Part shown: piece by piece, positions 24,951 through 35,691 of the stretch
How the letters are laid out: each line of letters begins with the position of its first letter
How positions within the stretch are numbered: position 1 is the first letter of the stretch
Assembly (NCBI GenBank): GCA_016714085.1
Contig: JADJNW010000011.1
Location: forward strand, 124,001 to 188,000
Source: Saprospiraceae bacterium
GTDB taxonomy: Bacteria > Bacteroidota > Bacteroidia > Chitinophagales > Saprospiraceae
Reading direction: 5' to 3'
Length of the DNA: 64,000 nt
Notes under the pieces: model-generated
What the model was told of the DNA's origin: nothing
The model's input: only the letters and a program-made list of their open reading frames with translations
Database searches by the model: none
Program-made: the position numbers and the translations under genes

Positions 24951-27026
24951 TTACCGCACATAATTTCGTAAATCTGGAAAAGTCTGCACATAAGGCTTCG
25001 CGCTTTTGGCATCCACGCGCCGGCCATAAACGTAAGCGCCAATAAATGCACCGGTGATGCCTTTGCCCACTAATTCGCGGCGTAGTTGTTCGGCTTCCGC
25101 AAAAGTATTGACCGCTCCAACAGTGTAGCGATAATACTCAAAATCCAGCGTTTTTTCTACCATCGGATGCGCATATTGCAATAACAAAGCATTATTGTAA
25201 CTGGTGTTTTTGGATGAGGCAATCTGCACTTTATACACCAAATCCTGTTGGAGCATCGCATCGAAATTTTCCGTAGAAGCACCTTTTTCAATCAATGATT
25301 CTTGCCCATTCACTTTGAAAACCATTCCAAAACTTGCATTCTGACCAGATGGCGCAGATTCAGCAATAGCGCCCCGCATAAAAATAGCATTTTCAGGAAC
25401 ACCCTGACGCGTGAGCAAAGCCGCCGCACGTTCTGCACGACTCATCGCTTGCGACAAAGCCATTGAGGTATTCTTTGAATTCAAAGCGAAAGTGGTAATC
25501 GCCAATTTTTTGTTAGCGTCTGCATTCAATTGATTTGATATTTCTTTCAAGAGACGAGCGTTTTCAGTATTGCTCAAGTCACTTTCTGAATTGAAAAACA
25601 GCATATTATCATTTTCAATATTGGTCGCAACCGGAGGATCAGGCTGTGGCTTCGGAGGTTGAACAGGAGGCTGTGTTATTGGTTTAGGCTCCACATAAAC
25701 ATATTCGGTAGCCGGAGGCTCCATCTCATTCAAATAATCATTGAAATAGGCAATATAGAGATCGCGCTGCCCCAAGCCGTCCTTGCGCGAAGAATCAAAA
25801 AATCCTGTAAAGCCATCTTTCGCCAAACGAAAATGATCGTCATCCCCGGCAGAATTAATGGGCAATCCCAGGTTTTGCGGCTCTGTCCAAATATCTACTT
25901 CTCGGATATATACACTCCTGAAAACATCCAAACCACCGAAACTGCGCTCAGCATAGTTGGAGCTGAAATAGAGCGTTTTGCCATCTCGTGCCAGGAACGG
26001 CGAGGTTTCGTCGTAAGCAGTGTTGATGTCAGAGCCGAGATTTTGAGGCGTCGTCCAGCGATTATTCTTGAATGAAATTTTGTACAAATCAAGCCCTACG
26101 TAGCCTCCTGGGCGTCGGCTGGCGAACAAAACTAAAGTATCGTTATAAAAAAATGGCGCACAGTCCCCCGCACGCGTATCTATCGGCGATACAAAAGGAT
26201 CGGAACTCAGCACTCGATTTTCGCTTTGCCGAAAAGTATCTACCAGCATTTCCCCGGCATATAACTCCAGCCCTTTAAAATAAATCAGCGCCGTGCCTTC
26301 TTTGTTGAAGTCCAGCAATACCTCATGGCGCGGGCTGTTCATTTGAATGGGCATTGGTTGCACGCTCGCCCAAGTACCTTTCTGATTTTCACAGAAATAC
26401 ATATCACTGAAATACTGCCCAAAACGCTCATCGGGCGTGCCTAAAGCATTGCGTTTACCACCCATGCTGCCCTCGCGTGCCGAGGAGAAATAAAGTCGAT
26501 CATCATAGGTAACACTCAGTACAGGAGCGAATTCATCATAAGGTGTATTAACTTGACTACCAAGGCTTTCTACGTAAGCTTCGGGGAGTTTGTATTGGTA
26601 TTGTTGGCCATTGGCGCAGCGACGAATGATATCCACCACCATGCGGCGATTGGGATCGTTCGGTGCAATATTTTTCAAATAAGCCTTGTAATAGCGCCCC
26701 GCTTCTGCAAATTGATGCCGTGCGTGAAAGATTTTGCCAAGATAAAACCAGCATTCCGGGTACAGCGTTTTTTCATTTGCTATCAGATTATTCAGAATAT
26801 CCGCCGCTTCATCCAATTGATTCAAATGGTACAAGCATAAAGCAATGAGAAAGCGCCCTTCTTCGTCGCTGCGACTGAGATTGCGTGAGCTTCGCAGCGT
26901 TTTCAGTGCATCCTCATAACGGTTGAACGTAAAAAATTCCTTGGCTCGCCGCTTGAGTTCGGTGTCGTTTTGGCTGTAGCCAAATACGCAAAGGAGTGAG
27001 AATAGTATGCAAATACAGTATTTCAT
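24951..27026 (-). CDS. TPR-PD40-OmpA-SPOR-like envelope protein
   Basis: A 691-residue secreted protein with signal peptide (1-18, ending FGYSQ). Domains: TPR repeats (about 25-125); a WD40-like PD40 propeller (about 150-400; YDDRLYFSSAREG, DETSPFLARDGKTLYFSSN); a Pro-rich linker; a degenerate OmpA-like peptidoglycan-binding region (about 455-570); and a C-terminal SPOR-like segment (VYKVQIASSK...FAEAEQLRRELVGKG). The TPR-PD40-OmpA order is seen in PorE and related T9SS/gliding proteins, so a link between outer membrane complexes and peptidoglycan is plausible. The 60 bases beyond the stop include a heptad tract. Not a certain PorE. Confidence 0.75.
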   Translation of the reverse strand: MKYCICILFSLLCVFGYSQNDTELKRRAKEFFTFNRYEDALKTLRSSRNLSRSDEEGRFLIALCLYHLNQLDEAADILNNLIANEKTLYPECWFYLGKIFHARHQFAEAGRYYKAYLKNIAPNDPNRRMVVDIIRRCANGQQYQYKLPEAYVESLGSQVNTPYDEFAPVLSVTYDDRLYFSSAREGSMGGKRNALGTPDERFGQYFSDMYFCENQKGTWASVQPMPIQMNSPRHEVLLDFNKEGTALIYFKGLELYAGEMLVDTFRQSENRVLSSDPFVSPIDTRAGDCAPFFYNDTLVLFASRRPGGYVGLDLYKISFKNNRWTTPQNLGSDINTAYDETSPFLARDGKTLYFSSNYAERSFGGLDVFRSVYIREVDIWTEPQNLGLPINSAGDDDHFRLAKDGFTGFFDSSRKDGLGQRDLYIAYFNDYLNEMEPPATEYVYVEPKPITQPPVQPPKPQPDPPVATNIENDNMLFFNSESDLSNTENARLLKEISNQLNADANKKLAITTFALNSKNTSMALSQAMSRAERAAALLTRQGVPENAIFMRGAIAESAPSGQNASFGMVFKVNGQESLIEKGASTENFDAMLQQDLVYKVQIASSKNTSYNNALLLQYAHPMVEKTLDFEYYRYTVGAVNTFAEAEQLRRELVGKGITGAFIGAYVYGRRVDAKSAKPYVQTFPDLRNYVR

Positions 27027-27175
27027 TCACCGGCATTTTTTCATAACGATTTTAAACCAAGAATAGCGTGATCGTCTTAGAATTCTCTTTCATAAGATAC
27101 GGCAAAACAAGCAAATAGTTGCGAATTGATATTTATAGCGATAAAAATTTGAGGTGATTTGGGTGCATAGCAAGA

Positions 27176-28495
27176 TTAAAATTTCAACTTCTCAATGATT
27201 TTTTCCAAGCTCAATTGCTCCTGCTCGCCACTCACCATATTTTTCAACGAAAGCTGCCCGCTGGTCATTTCTTCATCGCCTATGAGTACCACGTAAGGCA
27301 CATTGCGGCTGTTGGCATATTTCATTTGCTTTTTCAAATTACCGGGGTCAGGATAAATCTCTGAATGAATGCCTACTGCGCGGATTTTATTTAAACATTC
27401 AAAAGCATAGCGATGCGTTTTTTCATCAAAAGCAATAAATAATAATTGTAAACTCGAAGCCGCATCCGCCGGAAAAAGTTTCAACTCTTCCATGACATCG
27501 TAAATCCGCTCCGCGCCAAAGCTGACGCCTACACCTGAGACGCCTTTCAAACCGAACACACCTGTGAGGTCATCGTAGCGCCCGCCGCCGCCGATGCTGC
27601 CCATTTGCACGCCTTTTGCTTGCACTTCAAAAATACAACCGGTGTAGTAATTCAAGCCACGTGCCAGTGTAATATCAAATTTTACTTCATTTTTAGCAGA
27701 ATGCCCAAGATAAGTAAAGAGCGTTTCTAACTCTTCGATACCTTTCAATCCTGTTTCCGTATTTGCGAAAAGAGGTTTTAAATCAGGTAGGTTTTGAACC
27801 TTGAGAATTTCTTCTATTTTATCAATCGAAGCCCCATGAATATTGCGTTCCAGCATTTCTTTGCGCACGCCTTCTATGCCAATTTTATCTAATTTGTCAA
27901 TCGCAATAGTCATCGTCATAAATTGCTCAGAAATACCTGCTGCCTCGGCGATGCCTTGTAATATTTTTCGATTATTTACTTTAATAATAACAGGGATATA
28001 AAGTTTTGTAAAAACCTCATCATAAATCTGCACCAATTCCGCCTCATACATCAAAGATGTCGAGCCTATTACATCTACATCACATTGATAAAATTCTCTA
28101 TATCTCCCTTTTTGCGGGCGGTCGGCGCGCCAAACGGGCTGAATTTGATAACGTTTAAAAGGGAATGTAATATTATTTTGATTCATTACAACATAACGAG
28201 CAAACGGCACGGTCAAGTCATATCTTAAACCTTCTTCTGTTAAATCACCTTCGTTTGGATTTTTGGCTAAAGCTTCTGTCAATTTTTCCCCGCGTTTTAA
28301 AACTTTGAACAACAGGCGGTCGCCTTCTTCGCCGTATTTGCCAGTGAGCGTGGAAAGCAATTCGATTGTAGGCGTTTCCAGAGGCTGATAGCCGTATTTG
28401 ATAAACACCGATTTGATAATATCGAAAATATAATTGCGCTTGAGTACCTGTTCAGGACCAAAATCACGCGTACCTTTCGGGATGCCGGGCTTCAT
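27176..28495 (-). CDS. hisS: Histidyl-tRNA synthetase
   Basis: Class II synthetase charging tRNA-His. Motif 1-2 area: KPGIPKGTRDFGPEQ, YDLTVPFARYV, and the motif 2 loop with QIQPVWRADRPQKGRYREFYQCDVDVIG. HisA region FDITLARGLNYYTGCIFEV binds histidine; motif 3 GVGVSFGAERIYDV. The C-terminal anticodon-binding domain starts near 345. At 439 residues it matches the family. Expressed from its own promoter (28545-28578). No His-rich leader was found. Confidence 0.95.
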   Translation of the reverse strand: MKPGIPKGTRDFGPEQVLKRNYIFDIIKSVFIKYGYQPLETPTIELLSTLTGKYGEEGDRLLFKVLKRGEKLTEALAKNPNEGDLTEEGLRYDLTVPFARYVVMNQNNITFPFKRYQIQPVWRADRPQKGRYREFYQCDVDVIGSTSLMYEAELVQIYDEVFTKLYIPVIIKVNNRKILQGIAEAAGISEQFMTMTIAIDKLDKIGIEGVRKEMLERNIHGASIDKIEEILKVQNLPDLKPLFANTETGLKGIEELETLFTYLGHSAKNEVKFDITLARGLNYYTGCIFEVQAKGVQMGSIGGGGRYDDLTGVFGLKGVSGVGVSFGAERIYDVMEELKLFPADAASSLQLLFIAFDEKTHRYAFECLNKIRAVGIHSEIYPDPGNLKKQMKYANSRNVPYVVLIGDEEMTSGQLSLKNMVSGEQEQLSLEKIIEKLKF

Positions 28496-28544
28496 TATTA
28501 TTGAATATTTATCATTGAATGATGACCTTTTGGTCGGGAAGGTG

Positions 28545-28578
28545 CAAAGTTAAGACATTTTGCGAAAAGCTCAGTCAA
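28545..28578 (-). promoter_or_regulatory. hisS promoter
   Basis: On the minus strand: TTG (28576-28578) and TAACTTTG (28545-28552), 23 bases apart, matching the consensus. The -33 end overlaps the 3' end of the upstream Uma2 gene. Confidence 0.6.
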
Positions 28579-29164
28579 TAAAGACTTCTTGCAAGTTGAT
28601 TTCAAAATCAGCGAAAATGCCGACTGGTGCAGTGTCTTCCCCTGTATAGATTTTGCGAAGGTGATATTTATCTTCCTGTAAATCAAAGACTAATATATGT
28701 TGTTCTGAAGGATAGACCACCCAATATTCGCGGACGCCATTTTCTTCGTATAGCCGAAATTTATTATCTACTTCCTTTTTATTATTACCCGGAGACAAAA
28801 TTTCAATAATCCAATCCGGCGCACCGATGCAGCCGCGATCATCGAGCTTCTCCGTATCACAAATAACACAAATATCTGGCTGAACGACAGAGTAAATCTC
28901 CTTATTCGATTTCTTCTTTTTTTTAGAATCCAGCAATCGGACGTCAAAAGGAGCAAAATAGGCCTGATAGGGATTTCCTTTGAAATATTGAGAAATCGGA
29001 CGAACCAATGCCATAGCAATCACTTGATGCCGCCGATTCGGCGCAGGCGACATTTTGAAAATCTTACCTTTAATCAATTCTACTCGTTCCTCGAAGCGCC
29101 AAGTAAGATAATCAGCATACGTATAAGTACCCTCCATCGAAAGTTGGTCCAGATTGGTAATCAT
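28571..29164 (-). CDS. Uma2 family (DUF820) putative endonuclease
   Basis: About 197 residues from the chosen start (MITNLDQLSMEGTYTYADYL). Restriction-endonuclease-like fold with the PD-(D/E)xK pattern: Glu/Lys in VELIKGKIFKMSP, a VQPDICVICD strand, PDWIIEILSPGN and REYWVVYPSEQHILVF. Uma2 genes are numerous in Bacteroidota and cyanobacteria; their biological role is unclear. Solitary gene between hisS and the protease. A start at 29185 is also possible. Confidence 0.85.
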   Translation of the reverse strand: MITNLDQLSMEGTYTYADYLTWRFEERVELIKGKIFKMSPAPNRRHQVIAMALVRPISQYFKGNPYQAYFAPFDVRLLDSKKKKKSNKEIYSVVQPDICVICDTEKLDDRGCIGAPDWIIEILSPGNNKKEVDNKFRLYEENGVREYWVVYPSEQHILVFDLQEDKYHLRKIYTGEDTAPVGIFADFEINLQEVFID

Positions 29165-29197
29165 TTTTCTACTTTTCTGCACCATAAAGATAAGCTT

Positions 29198-30972
29198 TTA
29201 TTGCTTAACAATCTTTCCGCTTTTGATAGTTCCGCCGCTGGTCAATTGATAAAAATAAACACCTTTGGGTAGGCTTTTTAAGTTAATAGGTTTCAAAGAT
29301 ACAATACGCGCATCCCAGTTCAAGCGTTGCACTTGCTGTCCGGTGGCATTAAAGAGCGTGAATTCCACTTCGCCATAAAAACCTGTCAACTGCAAAGTCG
29401 CCTCCTCCCAGGCAGGATTTGGAAAAATTTTGATGCTTGCATTTTTTGAAACACTATCGACATCGGTCGCTAATTCTAAAGCTTTCTCTACTGCCGCCAA
29501 GGCATCAATTCTGCCATAACCATAGGTATTATTGGGAATTTCAGCACCAGAACGATTGCCACAATCTTGCTCAGCCACCATAGGTTTAGCGGTTTGTTCA
29601 ATAATATCTTCAATCATTTCTACTTGCCCTGCTAATTCAGGATTGGCAGAAATAATCAAAGCCACAACGCCCGCCACATGTGGGTGGCCATACTTGTGCC
29701 ATTCCAGGCAGCATAGCCATCGCCGAGGATCGCTGAGCGTACGCCTACACCCGGTGCGACCACATTTGGCTTGGTGCGACCGCTTCCGTCCACTGTCACA
29801 GATCCGCGACTACTGAAAAGGGCAATTGTATCATTTGATCGAGAAGCACCCACTGAAAATGCACCTTCAAAAATCGCAGCAGCATTATCAATCGAACCGC
29901 AAGACGAGCCACTGTTCCCAGCTGATTGCACCACTACAACGCCCGCCGTGCGAAGATTATTAATAGCAGTTTCCATTAAAGCCCAATTACTTGTATTGCA
30001 GCCCTCTTGCTCAGGGCAGCCCCAGGAATTATTGATAACGTGCGGCGCTTTGGAAGGATTAGGATTTTTGTTTTCCAAATTAGTGGGTGCGAGAAACCAT
30101 TCAAAACACTCGATATAAGTCGCAGGGCTACCATAACCACGCTCCATATTGCGCGCCGCCATCCAGCGAGCATCAGGTGCTACGCCTATTTGATTGCCAA
30201 AGCCATCATCGCCTACCATTGTGCCCATTGTGTGTGTGCCGTGACTGTGATCGTCGCAAGGGACTTTAGAGTCTAATCCACAAGGATTAAGAGAAGGTGA
30301 AATAATAGAATCGCCATGTATAGGGCTGATGGAATGAATCGCATCATGCCAATTATAATTATGCTCAGCGATAGTGCCATTCCAGCCGCGATATTTTGTT
30401 TTGATGGCCGGGTGATCCCAATCATAGCCGGTATCCTGACCCGCTATTACTACGCCTTGCCCGGTGTAGCCCAATTCCCATACTTGATCTGCATTGATTT
30501 TTTGAATGCCCCACTCAACTCCTTGACGTAATTCTACATCATGTACACTTTGAAAATCTACGGGCATTTGCATCTGAGCAATCGGATTTGTTGCAATATG
30601 CTTTACATCATCTCTTGAGGCTAGTTTTTCAATTAGTTTTGCATCCCCTTTGGTATAAATAGCATTCACCAGATAAAAAGCGTGAAAAGATGCTTTCGCA
30701 TTCGTCAATAAATCAAGGATTGGTTTTTGTGATCGTTGCGAAAATTTTTCAAGCGTATTAAAAACAAATCTTCCTTTTTCTTCCTTGGTTTTCAGGTTTT
30801 TAGCAACAGAAACGTCCGCTTGTTCTTGCATCACAACAATAAAATCTATTGATTCGCCTTGCTCCGCTTTCGCCAAAACGGAGGCATCCACTTTGTTTTT
30901 CCAGGCATTTTGTTGCGCATTTGCAATATTGAAGACCAAACAGAGCGACAAAAGAGATATAAAATGCTTCAT
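29198..30972 (-). CDS. S8 subtilisin-like protease with T9SS type A sorting domain, frameshifted
   Basis: Secreted serine protease. Signal peptide (1-19, ending ANAQQ), a propeptide-like I9 region (about 40-125), then S8 domain with catalytic Asp in VIAGQDTGYDWDHP, His in DDHSHGTHTMGTMVGD, and Ser in NGTSMAT. The frame breaks at 29682-29684 in a run of three G/C; a fourth restores GTSMATPHVAGVVALI, the canonical motif. The end (IKIFPNPAWEEATLQL...LPKGVYFYQLTSGG...GKIVKQ) is a type A sorting domain, so the product is exported by T9SS. Joined length is about 591. The break is probably a homopolymer error. Confidence 0.9.
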
Positions 30973-31225
30973 ATCAACGTTTTCAGGATAATGTTATTAA
31001 GAATATTAAAATGCGAAATTGACTTAAATAATCTTTTCGTGCAAATCTTAAACACGTACTTGACAAAGGATTGACAATTTTAATTGGATAACAAGATTTT
31101 TAGGTGGTCTCAACAAAATAGTAAATGTAAACGTCTTTCTTATTGATTATCAATAAGATTTTATAAAAATTTTACACGCTAAAGTTTTTTTGACAGAATA
31201 TTTGCTTTAAATTTAAGCTTCTTCA

Positions 31226-31723
31226 ATGAAAATAGAAACCGGTTTAAAAGCGAATTACATGATGCACGAGACGACCCTCTACGACGCTTTCACCGGAATG
31301 AGCCCTGCGGAAAAAAGCGCAGTGGTTAATTTCTTGTGTGAGCACAACGAAAACACCAACCGGCAAGGAGCAAAAGAAGCTGTGGAATATGCCATTAAAC
31401 ACAAGCCTTCTTTTGGTGGTTTCGTCCTTACTGTCCATGAAGGCAGGCAAATTATTGCTGCCATAGTGGTCAATCGTACTGGCATGGAAGGTTATAATCC
31501 GAATAATCTTTTTGTGTATGTGACCTTTCACAAAGATTACTGCAATAACGAAATGACGATCCGAGAAGTAATGAATAAAGCTATCAGCTATGCGGAAGGA
31601 GACATTGCCTTCCATGTGGAGCCGGGTAATCCGGCGCTCAAATTCTACAAAAAACTGGGTTTTAAGGCCCAATATCTCGAGCTGCGCTTCAACAAACAAG
31701 AACAACAAGCAGCTATCGCCTAA
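31226..31723 (+). CDS. GNAT family N-acetyltransferase
   Basis: A 165-residue acetyltransferase. The acetyl-CoA fold is shown by GFVLTVHEGRQIIAAIVVNRTGM, the EMTIREVMNKAISYAEGDIAFHVEPGNP helix-strand region, and the C-terminal ALKFYKKLGFKAQYLELRF motif B. The substrate is unknown. Its 250-base upstream gap to the divergent protease is AT-rich and contains weak promoter-like matches on both strands. Confidence 0.82.
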   Translation: MKIETGLKANYMMHETTLYDAFTGMSPAEKSAVVNFLCEHNENTNRQGAKEAVEYAIKHKPSFGGFVLTVHEGRQIIAAIVVNRTGMEGYNPNNLFVYVTFHKDYCNNEMTIREVMNKAISYAEGDIAFHVEPGNPALKFYKKLGFKAQYLELRFNKQEQQAAIA

Positions 31724-31836
31724 ACAAACACCCCACAACAGCACTAAGCTCCAACACACGCTTTTTTCCCTGAACATCTTTTAAACAAATTGGTAAGTTT
31801 CCAAACAAATTGATGCATTTTTACTATCTTGCGCGC

Positions 31837-32442
31837 ATGATGGCAAAAGGAGATATTATTGCGCATTTATCGCAAGATGCACGACTCAGAGCAGTGATTG
31901 ATTCCACTGAAATGCATAACTGGACGGGCGGCGGTAGTGTTTATTCCGATTTGTTGGGTTCGATTATTTCTCAGCAAATATCGGTGAGAGCTGCTGCTAC
32001 CATTCAAGAGCGTTTTCTGAATTTGTTTGACAATAGGTATCCCCATGTCGAACAAGTATTGGCTTTTGACGAAGAAAAGCTGCGTTCGGTAGGTCTGTCG
32101 CGCCAAAAAGCGAGTTATATCCGCAATATCGCTGAATTTTTCAAACAGGAAAACCTGATTGATTACGACTGGTCTCCTCACCAGGATGAAGAAATTATCA
32201 AGCTTCTGACGCAAATCAAAGGTGTGGGGCAATGGACTGTGGAAATGATCCTGATGTTTACACTCAATCGCCCAGATATTCTGCCTTTGGACGATCTTGG
32301 CATTCGCCAGGCGATGATTAAATTGTACAATGTAGAAGAAATCGGCAGAACATTAAAGCCACGTCTGCAAGAAATCGCTGAGCCCTGGCGGCCTTATCGT
32401 ACTTATGCTTGTAAGTATCTTTGGAAGTGGAAAGACCAGTAG
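31837..32442 (+). CDS. alkA: DNA-3-methyladenine glycosylase II (AlkA-like)
   Basis: Removes alkylated bases. HhH-GPD superfamily: SDLLGSIISQQISVRAAATI, the helix-hairpin-helix LLTQIKGVGQWTVEMILMF, and the catalytic Asp in DILPLDDLGIRQAM. About 201 residues from ATG 31837; upstream ATG 31813 is in frame but overlaps a promoter-like TATCTTGC. No N-terminal Ada-like domain, so it resembles the short yeast-MAG/AlkA type. A second alkylation-response homologue (52204-52533) lies elsewhere in the window. Confidence 0.87.
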   Translation: MMAKGDIIAHLSQDARLRAVIDSTEMHNWTGGGSVYSDLLGSIISQQISVRAAATIQERFLNLFDNRYPHVEQVLAFDEEKLRSVGLSRQKASYIRNIAEFFKQENLIDYDWSPHQDEEIIKLLTQIKGVGQWTVEMILMFTLNRPDILPLDDLGIRQAMIKLYNVEEIGRTLKPRLQEIAEPWRPYRTYACKYLWKWKDQ

Positions 32443-32532
32443 CTCCGAGCCATCGGCTTCCCTTCGGGAAATGATATTCGGAGTGATTCAAAATTTTTGG
32501 CATTCACTTCTCCGAATGGCATTCGGAGTTAC
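32443..32532. repeat. Imperfect inverted repeat between convergent genes
   Basis: Left arm AGCTCCGAGCCAT and right arm ATGGCATTCGGAGTT are near reverse complements, with two smaller hairpins inside (CTTCCCTTCGGGAA and CTCCGAATGGCATTCGGAG). It fills the alkA-ABC gap and probably ends both transcripts. Confidence 0.6.
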
Positions 32533-34348
32533 GCTTCTTCCAATTGCAAAAACTGCATTTCATACAATTGCTTATAATGTCCGTCATCAATTTTAAGCAA
32601 GGATTCATGTGAACCAAACTCTAATACCGCTCCTTTTTGCAGCACCAAAATATTATTTGCATGGCGAATAGTGCTCAAACGGTGCGCAATGATAATCGAA
32701 GTACGCTTGGCGATCAAGGTTTCTATCGCAAATTGAATCACCGACTCCGTTTCCGGATCAATCGAAGAAGTGGCCTCGTCCAGGATAAGAATATCAGGAT
32801 TAAAAACTAAGGCTCTTATAAATGAAATCAACTGTCGCTGTCCCATCGAAAGTGTCGCACCGCGTTCCATTACTTTGTAATCGTAGCCTCCCGGCAGTTT
32901 TTGAATAAACTCGTGTGCGCCAATCATTTTGGCGGCTTCGATCACTTGCTCGCGACTAATATCGCTATCCCGCAAGGTAATATTTTCAAATACCGTCCCA
33001 GAGAACAAAAACACATCCTGCAATACCAGCGCTACCCGCCGACGCATAGCGTACAAATCAAACTCCCGAATATCCGTACCATCAATCTTGATATGCCCTT
33101 TTTGAATATCGTAGAAACGATTAAGCAGATTGATAATGGTGGTTTTACCAGAGCCGGTACTCCCAACGATAGCAAGGGTTTCGCCAGGATTAATTCGGAA
33201 AGAAACATCTTTCAACACAAAATCTTCGTCGTTATATGCAAACCAAACGTGATCAAATTCTACTTCGCCCTGGAATCTTTCGGGCTTCACATTTCCTTGA
33301 TTTTCAACTCGATCTGTTTGATCTAATACTGCAAAAACGCGCTCCGAAGCGACCAAACCCATTTGCAGAGTATTAAATTTATCAGCCAGCATTCGAATCG
33401 GTCGGAAAAGCATATTGATATAAATCGGAAAAGCAATAAGCGCACCCAGCGTCACTTCACCGCCAATTACACCTTTTGCGCCATACCATACCATCAGCCC
33501 CAGCGCCGCCGCGGAAATAATCTCCACCACTGGAAAGAAAACTGCGTAGTACAAAATCGAATCAAGGTTGGCTTGTGTATATTCTCGGTTGATCGCTCTG
33601 AATTTCTCTGCTTCCTGTTTTTCCGCATTGAATATCTGCACCGTGCGCATTCCTGTGATCCGCTCCTGCAAAAAAGCATTCATCTTGGCAATCTGTGTTC
33701 GCACAATTTGAAAGGAAATACGCACTTTTTCTGAAAAATATAACTGGCAATCACCAGGAAAGGCAACACCAGCATACAAACCAAGGTGAGTTTCCAACTG
33801 GTGTAAATCATAAAGCCCAAAACGGCGATGACCGTAAGCATATCAGCGATCATAGTAATGACGCCATCTGAAAAAATCTGGTTGATTGCTTCGATATCAT
33901 TGATGGTACGAGTCGTAGCAGTACCAATCGGCGTTCGATCAAAAAACTTCAGGCGCAAGCTGGTAATATGCTGAAATACGCGCACCCGCAGGTCACGCAC
34001 CACAGATTGCCCCAGCAAACCACTCGCATATTGGAAAATATATTGCAGGGCAAATTCTACCAATAATAACGCACACAATACCAAAGCCATTCGGCCCAAG
34101 CCAGCGAAATCATTCACAAAAATATAATCGTCCACCATGACACGGATAAGCTCCGGCCGAACCACTGAAAGCGGCGCTAATATTACAGCCAAAATTGCTG
34201 CTAAAGCAAAAAGGCTTCGGTAAGGCTTGGCTAAAGCGATGACTTTAGCGAGTAGAGAAATGCTGAACTTTTTATTTGGTGGTGTCGCCATCAGGTGTAA
34301 AGTAGAATCGGGTTTGCCGATAAATTGAGAAACAAGTACGTTTATCAA
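32529..34348 (-). CDS. MsbA-like ABC exporter (fused TM-ATPase), frameshifted
   Basis: Half-size exporter: an N-terminal six-helix membrane domain and a C-terminal ATPase domain with Walker A IVGSTGSGKTT, signature LSMGQRQLISFIRAL, Walker B ILILDEATSSID and H-loop IIIAHRLST. The N-terminal frame (33680-34348) stops after ASYIFQKK; adding one T to the run at 33734-33738 gives ASYIFSEKVRISFQIV and joins the second frame. Joined length is about 606, normal for MsbA/LmrA-type proteins. Substrate may be lipid or drug; undetermined. Probable homopolymer error. Confidence 0.9.
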
Positions 34349-34389
34349 AAACGCAAATTACAAAAGATAGTTTTATTGAGCCGAAATGA

Positions 34390-34420
34390 GATGTGGCAGG
34401 TTTTGAAAACTCGCCACATC
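34390..34420 (-). terminator. Hairpin after radC
   Basis: GATGTGGCAGGTTTT (34390-34404) and AAAACTCGCCACATC (34406-34420) pair with two mismatches, directly after the radC stop. REP-like TGTGGC.../...GCCACA ends resemble the palindrome at 52116-52146. Confidence 0.55.
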
Positions 34421-35122
34421 TTATATCAAATTCTCGTCAGCAAAGCTGAAATAACTGCTTTCCGCAATAATTAAATGGTCAAGTACCGAAATATCTAATG
34501 TTTCACCTGCCTTTTTTAGTTTTTTGGTCAGGTCAATATCTTGTTGGCTGGGTTGTAAATTCCCCGAAGGATGATTGTGCACCAAAATAATGCTCGAAGC
34601 CATTCCTTCAATTGCTTTGCGAAAAATAATCTTAGCATCCACCACCGTGCCAGCCACGCCACCCAGACTGATTTGTTCTCGACTCATCACTTTATTAGCC
34701 CTATTCAACAATAGAATCCAAAATTCTTCATGCGGCAAATCTATTAAAATCGGGGCGATCACATCATAAGCATCACGACTGCTGCGAATCTGCGGACGCT
34801 CGCGCACATCCGTCAATTGCCTTCGTCGGCCTAATTCCATCGCTGCAACTATCGTAATAGATTTGGCTTCCCCCATACCTTTGAATTTGGTCAATTCAGC
34901 AATAGAACGACGCCCCAATTCATTGAGGTCATTCTCAACTGATTTCAAGATACGCTGTGCCAGCGCAACTGCTGTTTCATCGCGCGAGCCAGAGCCAAGT
35001 AAAATCGCCAATAATTCAGCATCTGAAAGACTTTGTTTCCCTTTAGCTAAAAGCTTTTCGCGTGGGCGATCTTCTTCTGCCCAGGCTTTGATCGATAGGT
35101 TGTTTTTGGAGTATGTTTCCAT
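34421..35122 (-). CDS. radC: RadC family JAB-domain protein
   Basis: A 233-residue protein with an N-terminal HhH-like region (LSDAELLAILLGSG...LTKFKGMGEAKSITIVAAMELG) and a C-terminal MPN/JAB metalloprotease-like domain with the HNHPSG motif and the upstream Glu (PHEEFWILLLN), plus SVLDHLIIAESSYFSF. Historically linked to DNA repair, but this role is not well supported; the true activity is unknown. It is divergent from rnpA with an 83-base gap likely holding both promoters. Confidence 0.92.
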   Translation of the reverse strand: METYSKNNLSIKAWAEEDRPREKLLAKGKQSLSDAELLAILLGSGSRDETAVALAQRILKSVENDLNELGRRSIAELTKFKGMGEAKSITIVAAMELGRRRQLTDVRERPQIRSSRDAYDVIAPILIDLPHEEFWILLLNRANKVMSREQISLGGVAGTVVDAKIIFRKAIEGMASSIILVHNHPSGNLQPSQQDIDLTKKLKKAGETLDISVLDHLIIAESSYFSFADENLI

Positions 35123-35205
35123 GCGTAAATCCGTTTTTAGAATTTAGACGTGAGCGTTTTGAAAAAGCAACATACTTTGATAAAAAAATCCCGAACTTAG
35201 CGCTC

Positions 35206-35622
35206 ATGCCCAATTTCACTTTCACACGAGAAGAAAGACTCAAAAGTCGCAAAGTGATTGAACAACTGTTCAAAGAAGGGAACTCCTTTGCGCAATATCC
35301 GCTGCGGGTTGTTTGGTCAGAAATGGAAGAGCGGAAAAGTGATTTTCCAGTACAATTTGCATTAAGCGTTTCCAAGAAAAAGTTCAAAAGGGCGGTGGAT
35401 CGCAATCGCATCCGCCGCTTGGTACGCGAGGCCTATCGCTTGAATAAGCATATTTTGTATGAGAAATTGACAGACCAGCAGCAAGCGACAAGCGACAAGC
35501 AAATTGCTTTGATGGTGATTTATACTGGTGCGGAAATATTGAGTTTTGAAGAAATTGAAAAAGCAATGCGCGACTTGCTGCGCCGTCTTGTCAAAAAATA
35601 TCTGGCAGGCAACCAAAAGTAA
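35206..35622 (+). CDS. rnpA: Ribonuclease P protein component
   Basis: Protein subunit of RNase P, which matures tRNA 5' ends. The start at 35206 (MPNFTFTREERLKSRKVIEQLF) gives 138 residues and fits the family; the open frame to 35113 adds non-conserved residues and overlaps radC. The RNR signature is clear: KKKFKRAVDRNRIRRLVREAYRLN. The C-terminus adds a Gln/Asp/Lys-rich insert (TDQQQATSDKQ) before the last helix. No rpmH is next to it. Confidence 0.92.
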   Translation: MPNFTFTREERLKSRKVIEQLFKEGNSFAQYPLRVVWSEMEERKSDFPVQFALSVSKKKFKRAVDRNRIRRLVREAYRLNKHILYEKLTDQQQATSDKQIALMVIYTGAEILSFEEIEKAMRDLLRRLVKKYLAGNQK

Positions 35623-35691
35623 TTTGGCAATACTCTTTAAGCGAAGAACTGATTCCAAATACCAAATGTTTCAATCTAAAATTAACACTCC

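Noticed and set aside
28498..28686. Short minus-strand ORF between hisS and Uma2
   Set aside because: Overlaps the Uma2 3' end and hisS promoter; no protein-like features.
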